Below, piece after piece: positions 32,570 to 43,735 of a DNA stretch of 64,000 bases. A program made the translations under genes and the position numbers. Within the stretch, counting starts at the first letter, position 1, and every line of letters starts with the position of its first letter. The stretch is from Populus alba (taxonomy: Eukaryota; Streptophyta; Magnoliopsida; Malpighiales; Salicaceae), in contig NC_133300.1 of the NCBI RefSeq assembly GCF_005239225.2, positions 3,935,875 to 3,999,874 of the forward strand. The letters run 5' to 3'. The notes beneath the pieces are model-generated. The model ran no database searches. It worked only from the letters and a program-made list of their open reading frames with translations, and had not been told where the DNA came from.

Positions 32570-33781
32570 TTAATGTAACAAGCGTTTGGGGGAATATAAA
32601 GTAGTATGTCCAACATGGGATATGTCAAGGGCCTTACCATCACCAACATGCAAGAAATCATTACCAAGATAAGGAGCAGAATCAGTTAGAGTTGCAAGAT
32701 CAGGCGTCACATGTTGATTCGCGCCGGTGTCGGGAAACAAGTCGTTGCAGGCAGAATCATTCGCAACAGCAAGGTGAGCAGAGGGCTGCTGTGTGCTGCT
32801 GCGAAACTGATAGCATTGAAGAGCTGAATGGCCAGGAGTGGAACATAATTGGCAGCGGACATGTCCAGACCACTGCCCTGATTTGGCCGAAAATCTGCAG
32901 CAGAGGTGCGCCTGTTCTGCCACTGATTTTGCCTCCAATCTGCAGCGGAATGACCTCTGTTTGGGGCCTGAAATCGGTTGGTGTTTGAGCGCCAATTACC
33001 TCTAGAACGTCCCCTGTTTCGGCTGTGATTAGTCATGGCATAATAAGCAGAATTCGGAGGTGTTGGCAGCAATGGTGGCTGCTGCGGCAGAGAAGAAGAA
33101 GACAGCAGTGATTGAAGAGGATGAACCGACAGCCATGGAGTGAAAAGAGTTCTTGTGCAGAACTCATGGGTAAGGAGATGGCTATGAAGATCAGCATACG
33201 ATAGCGGTTCAGCCTTGGTTATGAGACTAGTTACCAAGTCTTTGAACTCACCGCGAAGTCCACGAAACACATAGAGATTGAAATCTTCAAAGGGACATTG
33301 GGCGACCACAGCAGCAGCCAATTCGTCAAATAACGATTTGGCTTGCTGCATATACATACTAACCGATGCATCACCTTGCCGAAGGTCTTGAAAGGAGCCA
33401 TGTAGTTGCATGATCCGAGAATTAAGATGGAGAGGCAAGTGCCTTCTCAAGCGTGCGCCAAACACAATGTGAAGTAGAACAATCGACGACAAGATGCAGC
33501 ACATCCACGGAAAGAGAGGAGAGAAGAGCACTCAAAATAAGTTGATCTTGTTGCTTCCAACGAAGAAAAGAGGGGCTGATGGCAGAAGAAGAATCAGCCG
33601 AAGCATCAATCATATGAGATGGAGGACACGGCAAGGAGCCGTCAACAAACTGAAAAACACCTTGACCAAGGAGATATGGCTTCATCTGCATTCTCCAATA
33701 AAGATAGTTGGTGTTCGTAAGTTTCAACGACACAACATGGTGGGTGTTTGATAGAGGAACCATTGGAGATTGTGTTCCCAT
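32570..33781 (-). pseudogene. Copia 1 Gag and protease
   Basis: Gag (UBN2-type copia gag) with 'KLTNTNYLYWRMQMKPYL' (33720-33660), 'FEDFNLYVFRGLRGEFKDLV' (about 33300-33230), a zinc knuckle 'CQLCSTPGHSALQC' (about 32855-32812, C-x2-C-x4-H-x4-C) and protease 'DTGANQHVTPDL' (about 32730-32690). Frameshifts near 33430-33530 and 32990. Confidence 0.85.
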
Positions 33782-33935
33782 AAGAGGCAGAGGAACGGCA
33801 GAGCAGCAGCAGGAAGAGGGCTGGCCGGTGATGATGCATCACCGGTGGAGGGAGAGGTTGGAGCAAACGGCGGCAGGAGGAGAGTCCATGGGGGAGAAAA
33901 TTAGGGCCGGCTGCAAAGAGAGAAAAATATTAGGA

Positions 33936-33948
33936 GGCTCTGATACCA
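33936..33948 (-). promoter_or_regulatory. Copia 1 primer-binding site (tRNA-iMet)
   Basis: On the minus strand TGGTATCAGAGCC, the standard plant copia primer site complementary to the 3' end of initiator tRNA-Met, three bases after the LTR. Confidence 0.9.
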
Positions 33949-33951
33949 AGT

Positions 33952-34094
33952 TGAGAAATAATTAGGAGGCTTAACCTAATAGGTTAGCCAACCCTTTCTA
34001 TATATATGAGTAGGGCAATATACAATAGTAAAGGTGGAGATTACCACATAAGAATATGACTACAATGTTTCCTATATAATTACATTCTATAATA
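33952..34094 (-). repeat. Copia 1 5' LTR
   Basis: 143 bp, near-identical to 29260-29405. Confidence 0.9.
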
Positions 34095-34399
34095 ATTATT
34101 AACATTTAATTACTTACCACTTAATCGATGTTTTTTAACTTCAAAACGACACACAACCCTCTTGGCACTAATTTGTTGGGATAAATAAATTAATAGCCTT
34201 TGTGTGATGCAACTAGATGAAATTTGGTAGATTGAACCGCATCATCCATAATGATTCGTTTAACATATGTTCCTTCTAGATCATGCGTTTTTTTATAATG
34301 ATTTTTTTTTCTTTTTCTTTTTTTTTATAATGATTAGATAATTTTATTGAAAATAGTTATTAACTATTTAGTAAAGGATTAAACAATTGATAATAAAAT
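34095..34399. other. Intergenic sequence between copia 1 and DUF247 unit 2
   Basis: No gene. In particular I find no continuation of the lectin receptor gene that ends at the other side of copia 1. Confidence 0.5.
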
Positions 34400-35322
34400 G
34401 TTTGATTGATTATAAAGATTCTGAGTTAAAAAAAAACAAATAAGAAATAAAAATAATTCAGAAAATGACAATTTTCTATTCAAATTACCTAGATGCTAAC
34501 CCTTGGTAGATTTTTAAAAGGTGAGGTAATGTGTTAAGATGAGAGGGATGGAGGGAGGAGTGAAATAGAGTGTTGGAGACAGAGGAAAAGAGAATTAGTT
34601 GGAATTAAAAGAGATTGAGTTAGAGCAGAAGAGGTGGATATGAAGAAAAGTTGTATGTTTAAGTGATAAAAAGAGAGAAAAGAATGAGTTACATTGAGGG
34701 GATATATAGAGAAGAAGAAAATGAGTTAGTGGAAGAGAGGTAGCAAAAAGAAGAAGAAAAAAGAGTTATTGGTGAAAGATATAGAGTCGTCAAAAAGACA
34801 TGAAAGTTGAGTTATATGTAGAATATAAAGATTATTGATAGATTGTAAATGAGAAAAAAAAATGTATGGGCAACAATGGAGCCATAAGGAGTCCTTTAAA
34901 ATGTTAAGACATCTCTGGTTTAAATTTTATTTTTTGTATTTTTTAACTCACATGCAAGTGATGACGAGTTCTTCTCTATGGTTTGGTTATTAGGAGTAGT
35001 TATTCACTAGTGGATGGCATCCAAAAGTTTATCCGCAATATAAAAAAAAATTAAAATTTTGATGTAAATTTAAATAAAAAAGATGTAACTTGAAATTTTA
35101 AAATTTCAAGTATTTATGATTGGTGCGACTAAATTCATGAACATAAAATGTCATGAATAAAAAAGTGCCTTAATTTTGTGCAATAACACAGAAATTACTA
35201 TATTAGTACATATATCTCAAAAAAAATTCAAAATTGAACTATATATAACCCCCCTTCCATTCATTCTTGGTTTGTTTCACTGAACCTGCAGACCGGAAAT
35301 AGTTAAACTCAGTACTGCAAGA
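34400..35322 (+). repeat. Upstream part of DUF247 duplication unit 2
   Basis: Homologous to 2619-3582 of unit 1, including the purine-rich block (34530-34790) and the stretch shared only by units 1 and 2 (about 34860-35110). Homology starts abruptly at about 34400, so the candidate first exon and distal promoter of units 1, 3 and 4 are absent. Confidence 0.85.
35240..35248 (+). promoter_or_regulatory. Proximal TATA box of DUF247 gene 2
   Basis: 'TATATATAA', about 75 bp before the ATG at 35323. It is the only promoter-like element left in this unit. Confidence 0.5.
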
Positions 35323-36612
35323 ATGAATAACAAATTTGAAGGAGCAAGAGCCTGTCCAAGTGAAGATTATGACATGACTAGAAATATTGTGACACGGCTT
35401 AACATTAAGTTGGATTCGTGCGCACCTCAACAGGGCCTGTCCAAGTGCTGTATCTACAGGGTGCCCAATTTGCTTAGAAACGTAAAACCGGAAGCCTACA
35501 CTCCACAACTGATTTCAATAGGTCCTCTTCACCACGGCGATGCCAAACTAAAGATCATGCAGAGGAAGAAATTGATATGTTTTAGAGAGTATAGGATGAG
35601 TGACGAGAGAATTATGGATCTTGTGAACATCATTCGGAAGAAAGAAAAGGATATCCGACAATATTATTCAAAGAACTTCGATAAAATTGGGAGCATGGAT
35701 TTCATAGAGATGATCCTGCTGGATGCCGTCTTCATTATTGAGTTTATAAGGGAGTCAAATGTTTCTGAAGATGGTCCTAAGAATTTAGAGCCTTGGATGA
35801 TGTCCGACATAAAAGAAGACTTGATGCTACTTGAAAACCAACTACCTTTCTTCATTATTGAGGAAATATATGACGAGGTCGATCGCGCTCGCCAAGAGTT
35901 ACAAAGCATTCCTTTTCTTCGTCTTGCTACCTTTCATTTGGGAAAGTATGGGCGTTCAGATGAGGTAAACAACGACCCGAAAGTAGAGGGAAGCAGGCAC
36001 CTCACTGATTTACTTAGGAATTTAAAGCTAGATGGAGTCATCAAGAGACGTTTTACTTTCCGTAATATCAAGCTGAAATATAGCGCCGTCATGCTTCGCA
36101 AGGCAGGAGTGAAGTTTCAGGTCACCCAAGACAAATGCTTGGTCAACATAAAATTTGAGAAAGGAGTGTTGAAAATACCACTCCTGGAAGTTGATTACAG
36201 CTTCGAACGTGTTGTACGAAATATCATGGCCTTGGAGCAGTGCCACAAACCGTTTGAAGCTTACATATGCAGTTATATTAAGTTTCTGGACCATCTTATC
36301 AACAGTGCAGAAGACGTGGGTTTGCTAGTTGAAAAGGGAATCATTCTCCACTGGCTAGGTGACGATGCCGCACTTTCAAATATGATTAACAAGCTTAACG
36401 AAAATATTGGCGAAACTTCCACTTGTTACGATGATATCTGTCAGAAGATGAATGACCACTATAAGAACCCCTGGAACCATAGAAAGGCAACCTTGAAACT
36501 TGTATATTTCACCAATGTTTGGAGAGGTACGGCAACTGTTGCAGCAGCTATCCTGCTGATCCTCACTTTGATACAGACTATCGCTTCCGTAAAATCGGCA
36601 TTCCGGGTATAG
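35323..36612 (+). CDS. DUF247 (UPF0481) membrane protein, copy 2
   Basis: Intact 429-residue frame. The upstream ATG used in copy 1 is ATA here, so translation would start at 35323 ('MNNKFEGARAC'). Family blocks 'CIYRVPNLLRN', 'AYTPQLISIGPLHHG', 'LLENQLPFFIIEEIYDE', 'SAVMLRKAGVKF' and the hydrophobic C-terminal anchor 'TVAAAILLILTLIQTI' are all present. It differs from the others by a shorter 'FREYRMSDE' (three to four residues fewer), 'RESNVSEDGP' and a tail extended to 'KSAFRV'. Closest to copy 1 in the N-terminal 'TRLNIKLDS' stretch and in its flanks. Expression is uncertain because the distal promoter region is lost. Confidence 0.88.
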   Translation: MNNKFEGARACPSEDYDMTRNIVTRLNIKLDSCAPQQGLSKCCIYRVPNLLRNVKPEAYTPQLISIGPLHHGDAKLKIMQRKKLICFREYRMSDERIMDLVNIIRKKEKDIRQYYSKNFDKIGSMDFIEMILLDAVFIIEFIRESNVSEDGPKNLEPWMMSDIKEDLMLLENQLPFFIIEEIYDEVDRARQELQSIPFLRLATFHLGKYGRSDEVNNDPKVEGSRHLTDLLRNLKLDGVIKRRFTFRNIKLKYSAVMLRKAGVKFQVTQDKCLVNIKFEKGVLKIPLLEVDYSFERVVRNIMALEQCHKPFEAYICSYIKFLDHLINSAEDVGLLVEKGIILHWLGDDAALSNMINKLNENIGETSTCYDDICQKMNDHYKNPWNHRKATLKLVYFTNVWRGTATVAAAILLILTLIQTIASVKSAFRV

Positions 36613-38110
36613 TTTTATCTTGTTTAGTTTTATTATCCCTTCGTAATGATGGGCTGGACTGTTATTGTTTAGATTGCCGTTTCATTTTGGGTTTGTGTAG
36701 TTCTGAACTAATAACACCGTATCAAATTCTTGTTGTATTGTTGTAAGGCTCGAAAGTAGTTTTTTTTTTTTAAAAGTGAATTTTGAAAAAATATTTTTTG
36801 ATATTTGATAGTGTAATAGAAAATAAGTTGGAAAACTATTTGGTAATATTTTCCAGTATTTGGTTATGACATGGAAAATAAGCTGAAAAATGAACTAGAA
36901 AAAATGAGTTATTGTTTTTGTGTTATAATCTAGATTTTTAAAATTATTATTCAAATTATTTTGAAGTATTTCTAAATGATTTTAATATACTGATATTACA
37001 AAAATAAAAAAATATATATATTATTTTAATATATTTACAATTAAAAAAAATACGATAAAAATATCAAGATAATAATAGCACTAAAAAAACTCACAGTGAA
37101 ATGTAATTTTTAATCAATGAACAAAAAGTCAACAGGTATGTGCACATCCGAATTTCTTATTTCGAGGGTGTTTGAGGTGTTTCAACTGAAGTTGTTTTCA
37201 AAACAATTATTTTTAAAATAATTTTTTGTGATATTGGATTGTTTTGATATGTTAATATCAAAAATAATTTAAAAACAATTAATATTATAATATATTTTTA
37301 AGTTAAAAACACTTTGAAAAGCAACCGTTTCACTATCTCAAACACCCCTTTCTTGATGTAGTAACTTTTGCTCAATGAGAACATTACTTTTTGCAAACTT
37401 GTTAAAAGACATAAAAGCATAATTATTAATATTCACTTCCAGGTTGATTTGATATCCAATTATCCAAGTTTAGATTTGAGCGAGATTTATTTTGAAATTA
37501 AATTAAAAATTAACCCGATTAAACTCAAATAAAATCTAAATTGTTAAACTTAAAAAAAATTGATTTTAATTTTTTATGTTCAATATAATATAATTAATAT
37601 TATTTCATTAATAAATTAATTTAAATTAATCTATCAAACTATAACTTGGACCTTAAACCAGCCCTATAACCATGCATGAAAGAATATGGATAAAAAAACT
37701 AGCTTCACCTACCCACAACTTGATCTTGAACCTGGCCTTTATAACCATGCATGAAAGAACATCGTTATGTCATGGAAAATAAGCTAAAAAATAACTTATT
37801 AATATTTTATTTTTATCAAATTTATTAAAATAATGAGGAAAAAATCTTACAAATTAAAAAGTTGAATGAGAATAAAATTGAAAAAAATATAATTTCATAA
37901 ATTATCTCAAATAAAATAAATAATAATCAAAATAATAGAGATCAAATCTAAAAAAATAAAAAAATTGAAAGATGAAGAAATTAAAATAATAATAATTAAC
38001 ATTTCATAAATTATTTCAAATAAAATAAGTAACAATCAAAAGAATGGGGACCAAATTGATAGATAAAAAACTTTAATTTAAAAAATGATAAGGGAAAATC
38101 AAATAGTAAT
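36613..38110. repeat. 3' flank of unit 2 and AT-rich repeats
   Basis: Homology to the other units ends at about 36742. After that come AT-rich repeats with no coding capacity: 'ggaaaataag'-type sequence (36780-37000), a MITE-like element (37166-37347), and a duplicated stretch containing 'ataaccatgcatgaaagaa' (37667-37690 and 37741-37760). Confidence 0.6.
37166..37347. mobile_element. MITE-like inverted-repeat element
   Basis: 182 bp with terminal inverted repeats: 'gggtgtttgag' at the left and its complement 'ctcaaacaccc' at the right, with further matching inside ('gcaaccgtttcac'). No coding capacity. Target duplication not clear. Confidence 0.65.
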
Positions 38111-39170
38111 TATAAAAATGAGGAAGCTAGTTCCTTTGCTTATTAGTGAGCACTAGTCCCATTACCAGAAAGCTAACTCTTTATCTTCAATTTATCAACA
38201 TGAATTAAAATTCTACATCGATAATTGATTTACTTTTAAAAACTTGATAAATAAAAAAATTAAAGTGTTAAACACCAACCTACTGTTGAAGCTCTTGGCA
38301 TGTCCCTCTGTTGCTGCACAACTCTTAAGACCTCTCCTGTACCAACATGTATACATCATTATATTTCATTTCACTCTTACTATCTTAACAATTTAGTTCT
38401 AATATTACGACAACTCTTAAACAAAAATAAACGTTAGCCAACCTCGATCAATCTATCTTAACCATTTAAAACACAATTTCTTATTATAATTGTAACTAAA
38501 GTTATAAAAATTTAGTTTTGGGCATGACTTGTTTCTCATGAAAGCTAAGATTTGAAATTGTCCATTACAATTTTTGAGCTTGACCTCCCCTCAAATTTTG
38601 ATCTATATTTGGATTTTTAGAGTTCCAAATTAAACAATGTCAGTCCCGCTAGAAAACTAACACCTCGTGTTATAACTCCTATGAAGAAAAATATCTTAAA
38701 TTTTATCATTTTCATGCCCTAATCTCCTTTATACTTTAAAAGACAAGGCTGTCCAGTTTTCCTTTCTATGGCTTTACAATAAACCGAAAAAAAACATGCT
38801 TATGGTAGAAATCCATACCAAATTTACATTCCACAATATTAGCATAGTCGTATATACTTCCAATTCATCACAAACATTTATCATAATTCACACTAACAAT
38901 AGTAGTGTAATGAGATAAAAATGTATATTTTCCATTAATTTACCCTTTATATGCAAAATCAATCAATCACAACGATTCTCATCTCTAAGTTCTACAACCA
39001 TTCTCAAGGTCTCAATTCACAATGAAATTAACCCCATCTTTTCATTTAATTCTCAATCCCCCCCTCCATGATTTTCTAATTGATTTCTCCTCTTATCATT
39101 TCATTTCAATTTTTCCCTTGGCATTAAGTTTTAATTCCCTCAATTTTAATTTAACTCATTTTATTTTCAG
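38111..39170. repeat. Composite repeat, copy B (non-coding part)
   Basis: Matches 6725-7935, with a shorter middle (7430-7550 of copy A is missing). No coding capacity. Confidence 0.75.
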
Positions 39171-39790
39171 GTTAAAATTTTTAACATTTCATAAAGAATT
39201 TAATCGAGAGTTTACATTAAATTTGAAAAACACCTTGTATGGATTGAAGCAAGCCCCTTGGGATGGCTTTTTTTAAAAGAATGGACTTGTTATTAAATGC
39301 CCTTATAAATATGCTATCTATGTGAAGATAAAAAAAAGTAATGATACTCTTATTGTATTATGTGAAGATAAAAAAAAGTAATGATACTCTTATTATATGT
39401 TTGTATGTTGATGATTTGATCTTTACAAGAAATAATCCAAAGATATTTAGAGACTTCAATCAAGCGAGAAATCCGGTATTTCATGATAAAAGAAAGCATA
39501 TTGACAGAAGATTTCATTATCTACAAGATTACATTGCAAACAAGAAAGTTAAAGTCAAGAATGTAAAGACACAAAACCAAATCACATATATATTCACAAA
39601 GTCACTCAAATATGATGTTTTTATCAAGATAAGAGATATGTTGGGAGTTATGAAGAAATCAAGTTTAAGAGGTGTTGAAAATAAATTAGATTTTGGTTTT
39701 GAAAATAAAAAGGAACCAGTCTACTGGTTAGAATAAGTTCAAATGGTCGACCATTTCAATTAGCAAAATACATTTTTTATTCGGAATAAC
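39171..39790 (+). pseudogene. Ty1-copia RT/RNase H relic (copy B)
   Basis: 'LYGLKQAPWDGF', 'LYVDDLIFT', then directly 'KHIDRRFHYLQDYIANKK' and 'YIFTKSLKYDVF'. It has the same internal deletion as copy A, plus a 44-bp local duplication around 39320-39390 ('gtgaagataaaaaaaagtaa' twice). Ends where the DUF247 fragment begins. Confidence 0.85.
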
Positions 39791-39805
39791 GAAAATAATA
39801 TTTGA

Positions 39806-40247
39806 CATTATTATTCAAAGAACTTCGACGAAATTGGGAGCATGGATTTCATAGAGATGATCCTGCTGGATGCCGTCTTCATTATTGAGTTTATAAGGGA
39901 GTCAGATGATTTTGAAGATGGTCCTAAGAATTTAGAGCCTTGAATGATGTCCGACATAAAAGAAGACTTGAAGCTACTTGAAAACCAACTACCTTTCTTC
40001 ATTATTCAGGAAATATATGACGAGGTCATTAGCGCTCGCAAAGTGTTTCCAAGCATTCCTTTTCTTCGTCTTGCTACCTTTCATTTGGGAAAGTATGGGC
40101 TTTCAGATTTACTTAGGAATTTAATGCTGGTTGGAGTCATTGAGAGAGGTTTTGTTTTCCTTAATATCAAGCTGAAATATAGCGCCGTCATGCTTCGCAA
40201 GGCAGGAGTGAGGTTTCGGGTCGCCGAAGAGAAATGCATGGTTAATG
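39806..40247 (+). pseudogene. DUF247 gene fragment
   Basis: Corresponds to about codons 136-290 of copy 1 (from 'YSKNFDEIGSMDFIEM' to 'VAEEKCMVN'). The codon for the conserved Trp in 'LEPW' is TGA (39941-39943), and about 17 codons are missing after 'KYGLSD'. Both ends of the gene are absent. 'RESDDFEDGP' and 'FHLGKYG' place it closest to copy 2. Confidence 0.92.
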
Positions 40248-40869
40248 AAGATGGTGTATATCCCCTTTAAATTGAAGACTTTTAGTTCAAGGTTGTTGGG
40301 AGATTGACAAAAACAAAGGAAAAGAAAATGTTTTTCAGACCATGTTTCAGCTGGCATCTGCTCTCCTTATCCTTCCTCTTTGCTGTCGAAATTGTCAGGA
40401 TTCTTAGGCTAATTAGGAGTCTTTAAAATGATAAATTTGTTCCTTTTCTATCTGGTTTCTAAGGTTGGATAAATCTCTCAGAAGCTGCACTAAAAAAACT
40501 GGCTTTGCCATTGTCGCAACTTTTTGTTCCAACTTAGGCTTTGATTCTGATCTAGTTCCATGCAATATCCAACCATCCCGGCTATATTTTTGTCACTCAT
40601 GACATGTTGAAAAATTGATCTACACTTTTATTGGGTCCTAGGGCTCGCTATTTTTATGGCAGACTCTTAGTCATATTGGGATGCTCGGCATTCATCAGTT
40701 TTTGAATAAGATTAGACCATGTTTTTTACCAACCAGATTGCGACTCAATTTTGTTCTGTAAAAGAATTTTATCTCACTTTGAACCCTTCATGAAAGTTGT
40801 AATCCTACACGTATAGATGAATTTTGGTTTTTGAATCACATGATTTCAATATTAAGAGCTCAAAATATT
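40248..40869. other. Intergenic sequence
   Basis: No gene, RNA or repeat that I can support. Confidence 0.5.
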
Positions 40870-41060
40870 CATATTTGAATATCGAATGAGGAAGTGAAAA
40901 TTCTACCGCAGAAATTTTGCAAATTTCTGCCGCAAAAAAAAAAAAAAAAAAAAAAAAAAAAGAAGGATACGATCAGCAAAAGACAGAAAAATCTGCCACC
41001 ATGAATTACGTGGCTGCTGCTGTATTCTTTTTTCAGCAATACAAACGACGCCGTCATACA

Positions 41061-41164
41061 TTACTTCGCATTTATTCTTTTCTTTCTTCAGCTGAGAAAA
41101 GCAACGGCACCGTTACTTCGCATTTATTCTTTTCTTTCTTCAGCTGAGAAAAGCAGCGGCACCG
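41061..41164. repeat. 52-bp tandem duplication
   Basis: Two near-identical adjacent units starting 'ttacttcgcatttattcttt' at 41061 and 41113, each ending with 'aacggcaccg' or 'agcggcaccg'. Confidence 0.95.
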
Positions 41165-42918
41165 TTTTGAAACAGCCCCTATGGCACTGTTTATGTGCAT
41201 TGTTCAGAACGGTACCGTCCCTCTGCAACCGTTGCCTGCTAATTTTTGAAAACCTCTCGTCCTTGCACCCTCTGCAACCTGGCATAAACAACACAACCCC
41301 CCTTTTCATGCAAAAATGTACAGCTGCAACTCAATAGATCCAGTCCAAGGAAACCGTTTTGCACCTTACTGTGCCAGCTGTGAAACAAGACGCAAAGAGG
41401 AGCCTCATCATCATCTAAGGGCTGGGATTGTTTCCCTAACAGAGACGGTGGAGATGAGAGAATGTGAGGGTGGTCTCCAGTTCAGGCCTATATATGAGAT
41501 TGCTTGGTAAAACGAAGGGGGAAGAAAAAAAAGAAAGAGGAAAAGAAAAGGAGAGTTAAAGAGAGGGAACAAGCTTAAAACAGAGAGGACAAAGAAGAGA
41601 AAAAGAAAGATAGAACTACACTAGCTGAGGTTAGAGAAGCCGAAAATCATTGAGAGCAGGAGCGGATTACCTTGAGTCTATCCTAATCTGTCGAACCGGG
41701 GCTGACAAACACTCTAAGAGGTCTTCGAAAAGCTCCCAACGGCAGGAAAAGAGGAAGGCTTGCTTCGGGACATTAGAGGCAAAAAGGTGGAAGCTTTGCC
41801 ATCAGCTACGTATTCATCTTCTGCAGGATCTGCAGGTATGAGTTTGAACTTGCCTTTGCTTTAACATATGTACAGATTTTGGTTTGTTTTTTTTGTTTTT
41901 CCCTTAAAAATCTGTTTCTACTTCTGTTTCGGGACGTTAGTTTTCCATTAGCAGCAAAGTTACATGCTTTCTCATTGTTACATCCAGAACTTTGAGTCTA
42001 GAGACCTATTACTGTTAAGAGCTGCGTTTTTGTTGTTTTTTTGTTGTGAGGGACTGCATGCCCACCGTTTTGTTTTCCATGTTTGCAAGCAAAATCTGCA
42101 GGTATAGTTTTCGGCCTCTGTGTTTTTTTTTTTCCTGCTATGCTACAACCCTTGCATGTGTCTTTCGTCATGTTCCAGAATCTTTTCTTTCCTTTGGATG
42201 GTTGTGTTCTGTTGAAAAGAAAGGTGGCATGCTTACCCCCGATCCATCCATGGTTACTAGTTGTTTTCCTTTTGCTTATATCAAAAGCTAGATATGCTTT
42301 TATGTTATGGTTTTTACAAGGGACCGTGATTTTTAAAGGGCTCCATCATCCATCGCCTACTCTGATTAGTGTCTCTTGAGTGGGATTTGTATAGGAGGTT
42401 TTTTATACAGATTGAGTTTTCATCTATAAAGAAAAACGTGGGAGGGGTTCCTCTGCATTTGAGGTTTTCTCTTGGCAGGTGTTTGGTTCACATTGTCATT
42501 CTTGTTTTATGTGGAAAAGGATGTTGGGTAGCAGACCATGGGTCTGTAGTTATGGTATTTAACATATGTAATGCAAAGGCGTGATGTTTGGATTGTTTCC
42601 TTTAGCGTGATACAAACATATGGCAGAGCCTGAGTTTAAGAAAAGGGGAGAGGCAGGTTCACGGGTTCTGTTATAGCATGGGGTCTCAAAGTTTTGATTT
42701 TTATGTGTATACAAAATTACTCTTTTCTGTTGAAAATAGTGGGTCACGCTATTTATGGACCGAAGTTTTTTTTGAATGAGATTTGGCAAAGTTCTTTCCC
42801 CTACCGGTTCCTCCTGCTTTGTTTTTACACGTGCTGTTTAAGTCTTGCATTGTTAGAAATATATGTGATGACTTGTTGTTTTAATTCTGTTTACTGTAAT
42901 GTTTGTGTTTTAAACACC

Positions 42919-43111
42919 GTTTGACACTGCGTTTCAACCTCTGTTTGGCCAATTTTTTTTTTTTTATTAAAATTGAATGCGGTTTGTACTTTTTGGATCG
43001 TTTTGATGTACTGATGTCAAAAATAATTTTTAAAAAATAAAAAAACATCATTGATATGTATTTCGGCATGAAAAAGCTATTTGAAAAGCAACCGCTACCA
43101 CACTGTCATAC
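42919..43111. mobile_element. MITE-like inverted-repeat element
   Basis: Terminal repeats 'gtttgacactgcg' and (complement of) 'cactgtcatac', with 'gaaaagcaaccgctacc' next to the right end, the same design as 37166-37347. It contains 'tgatgtcaaaaataattttt', also typical of the other copies. Non-coding. Confidence 0.6.
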
Positions 43112-43339
43112 ACACTCTTAATATAATAAAAAATTGTTTTTTAGTGTGTTGCATACGACCAATACCATAACATATTTTTTTTAAAAAAAAAACAAATATT
43201 TGAACTTTCAAAAGTGTGTTTTCGCATGGATTTCTTAAACACAACAAAAAAAATTATTATTTCCTTGCATCTTGAATTTTACAACATGTTTGTAAATTCC
43301 AAAGGGTGTTGGCCAATATTTCAAAAATATAAAAATCTT

Positions 43340-43735
43340 ATTTTTGGGAATTCGTCTTTATTCACTATTAATATTTGGATAAAAAAAAATCTCAAAATGG
43401 GTAAATATCCAAAATATTATTAGGAATAATTTGTTATTATTCATTATTAATGTTTGGATAAAGAAACCCCAAAGGAGTTAATATCCAAACTATTATTAGG
43501 AATAATTCGTTATTATTCACCACGTATGTTTGGATAAAGAAACCTCAAAAGGGGTTAATATTCAAAATATTTTTGGGAATATTTCGTCATTGTTCACTAT
43601 TAATATTTAGATAAAGAAACCCCAAGTGGTAAATATCAAAATATTCTTTAGGAACAACAGAGTCATTATCCCTTAATAATACAAGGGCAAATAAACCTAT
43701 GAAAGGTAAATGTCCAAAATACTGTTAATAGGAAT
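43340..43735. repeat. About 77-bp degenerate tandem repeat in LTR
   Basis: Four to five units, each with a variant of 'cgttattattcactattaat', 'tttggataaagaaacccc' and 'taatatccaaaatattatta'. A single related unit is visible inverted in the other LTR near 24650-24770, so the repeat expanded in this copy. Confidence 0.75.

Larger units (their letters stand above)
29260..34094 (-). mobile_element. Ty1-copia retrotransposon 1, both LTRs present, coding region defective
   Basis: About 4.8 kb. LTRs at 33952-34094 (5') and 29260-29405 (3'), a tRNA-iMet primer-binding site at 33936-33948 and a polypurine tract at 29406-29420. Gag, protease, integrase, RT and RNase H are recognisable in the right order but in at least seven separate frames. 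The LTRs differ by only one substitution and three one-base indels. The flanking 5-mers (agagt on the left, attat on the right) do not form a target-site duplication. Confidence 0.92.

Noticed and set aside
33936..33948. tRNA-like 3' end sequences (also 24197-24213 and 50375-50387)
   Set aside because: These are retroelement primer-binding sites; no cloverleaf is present, so no tRNA gene.
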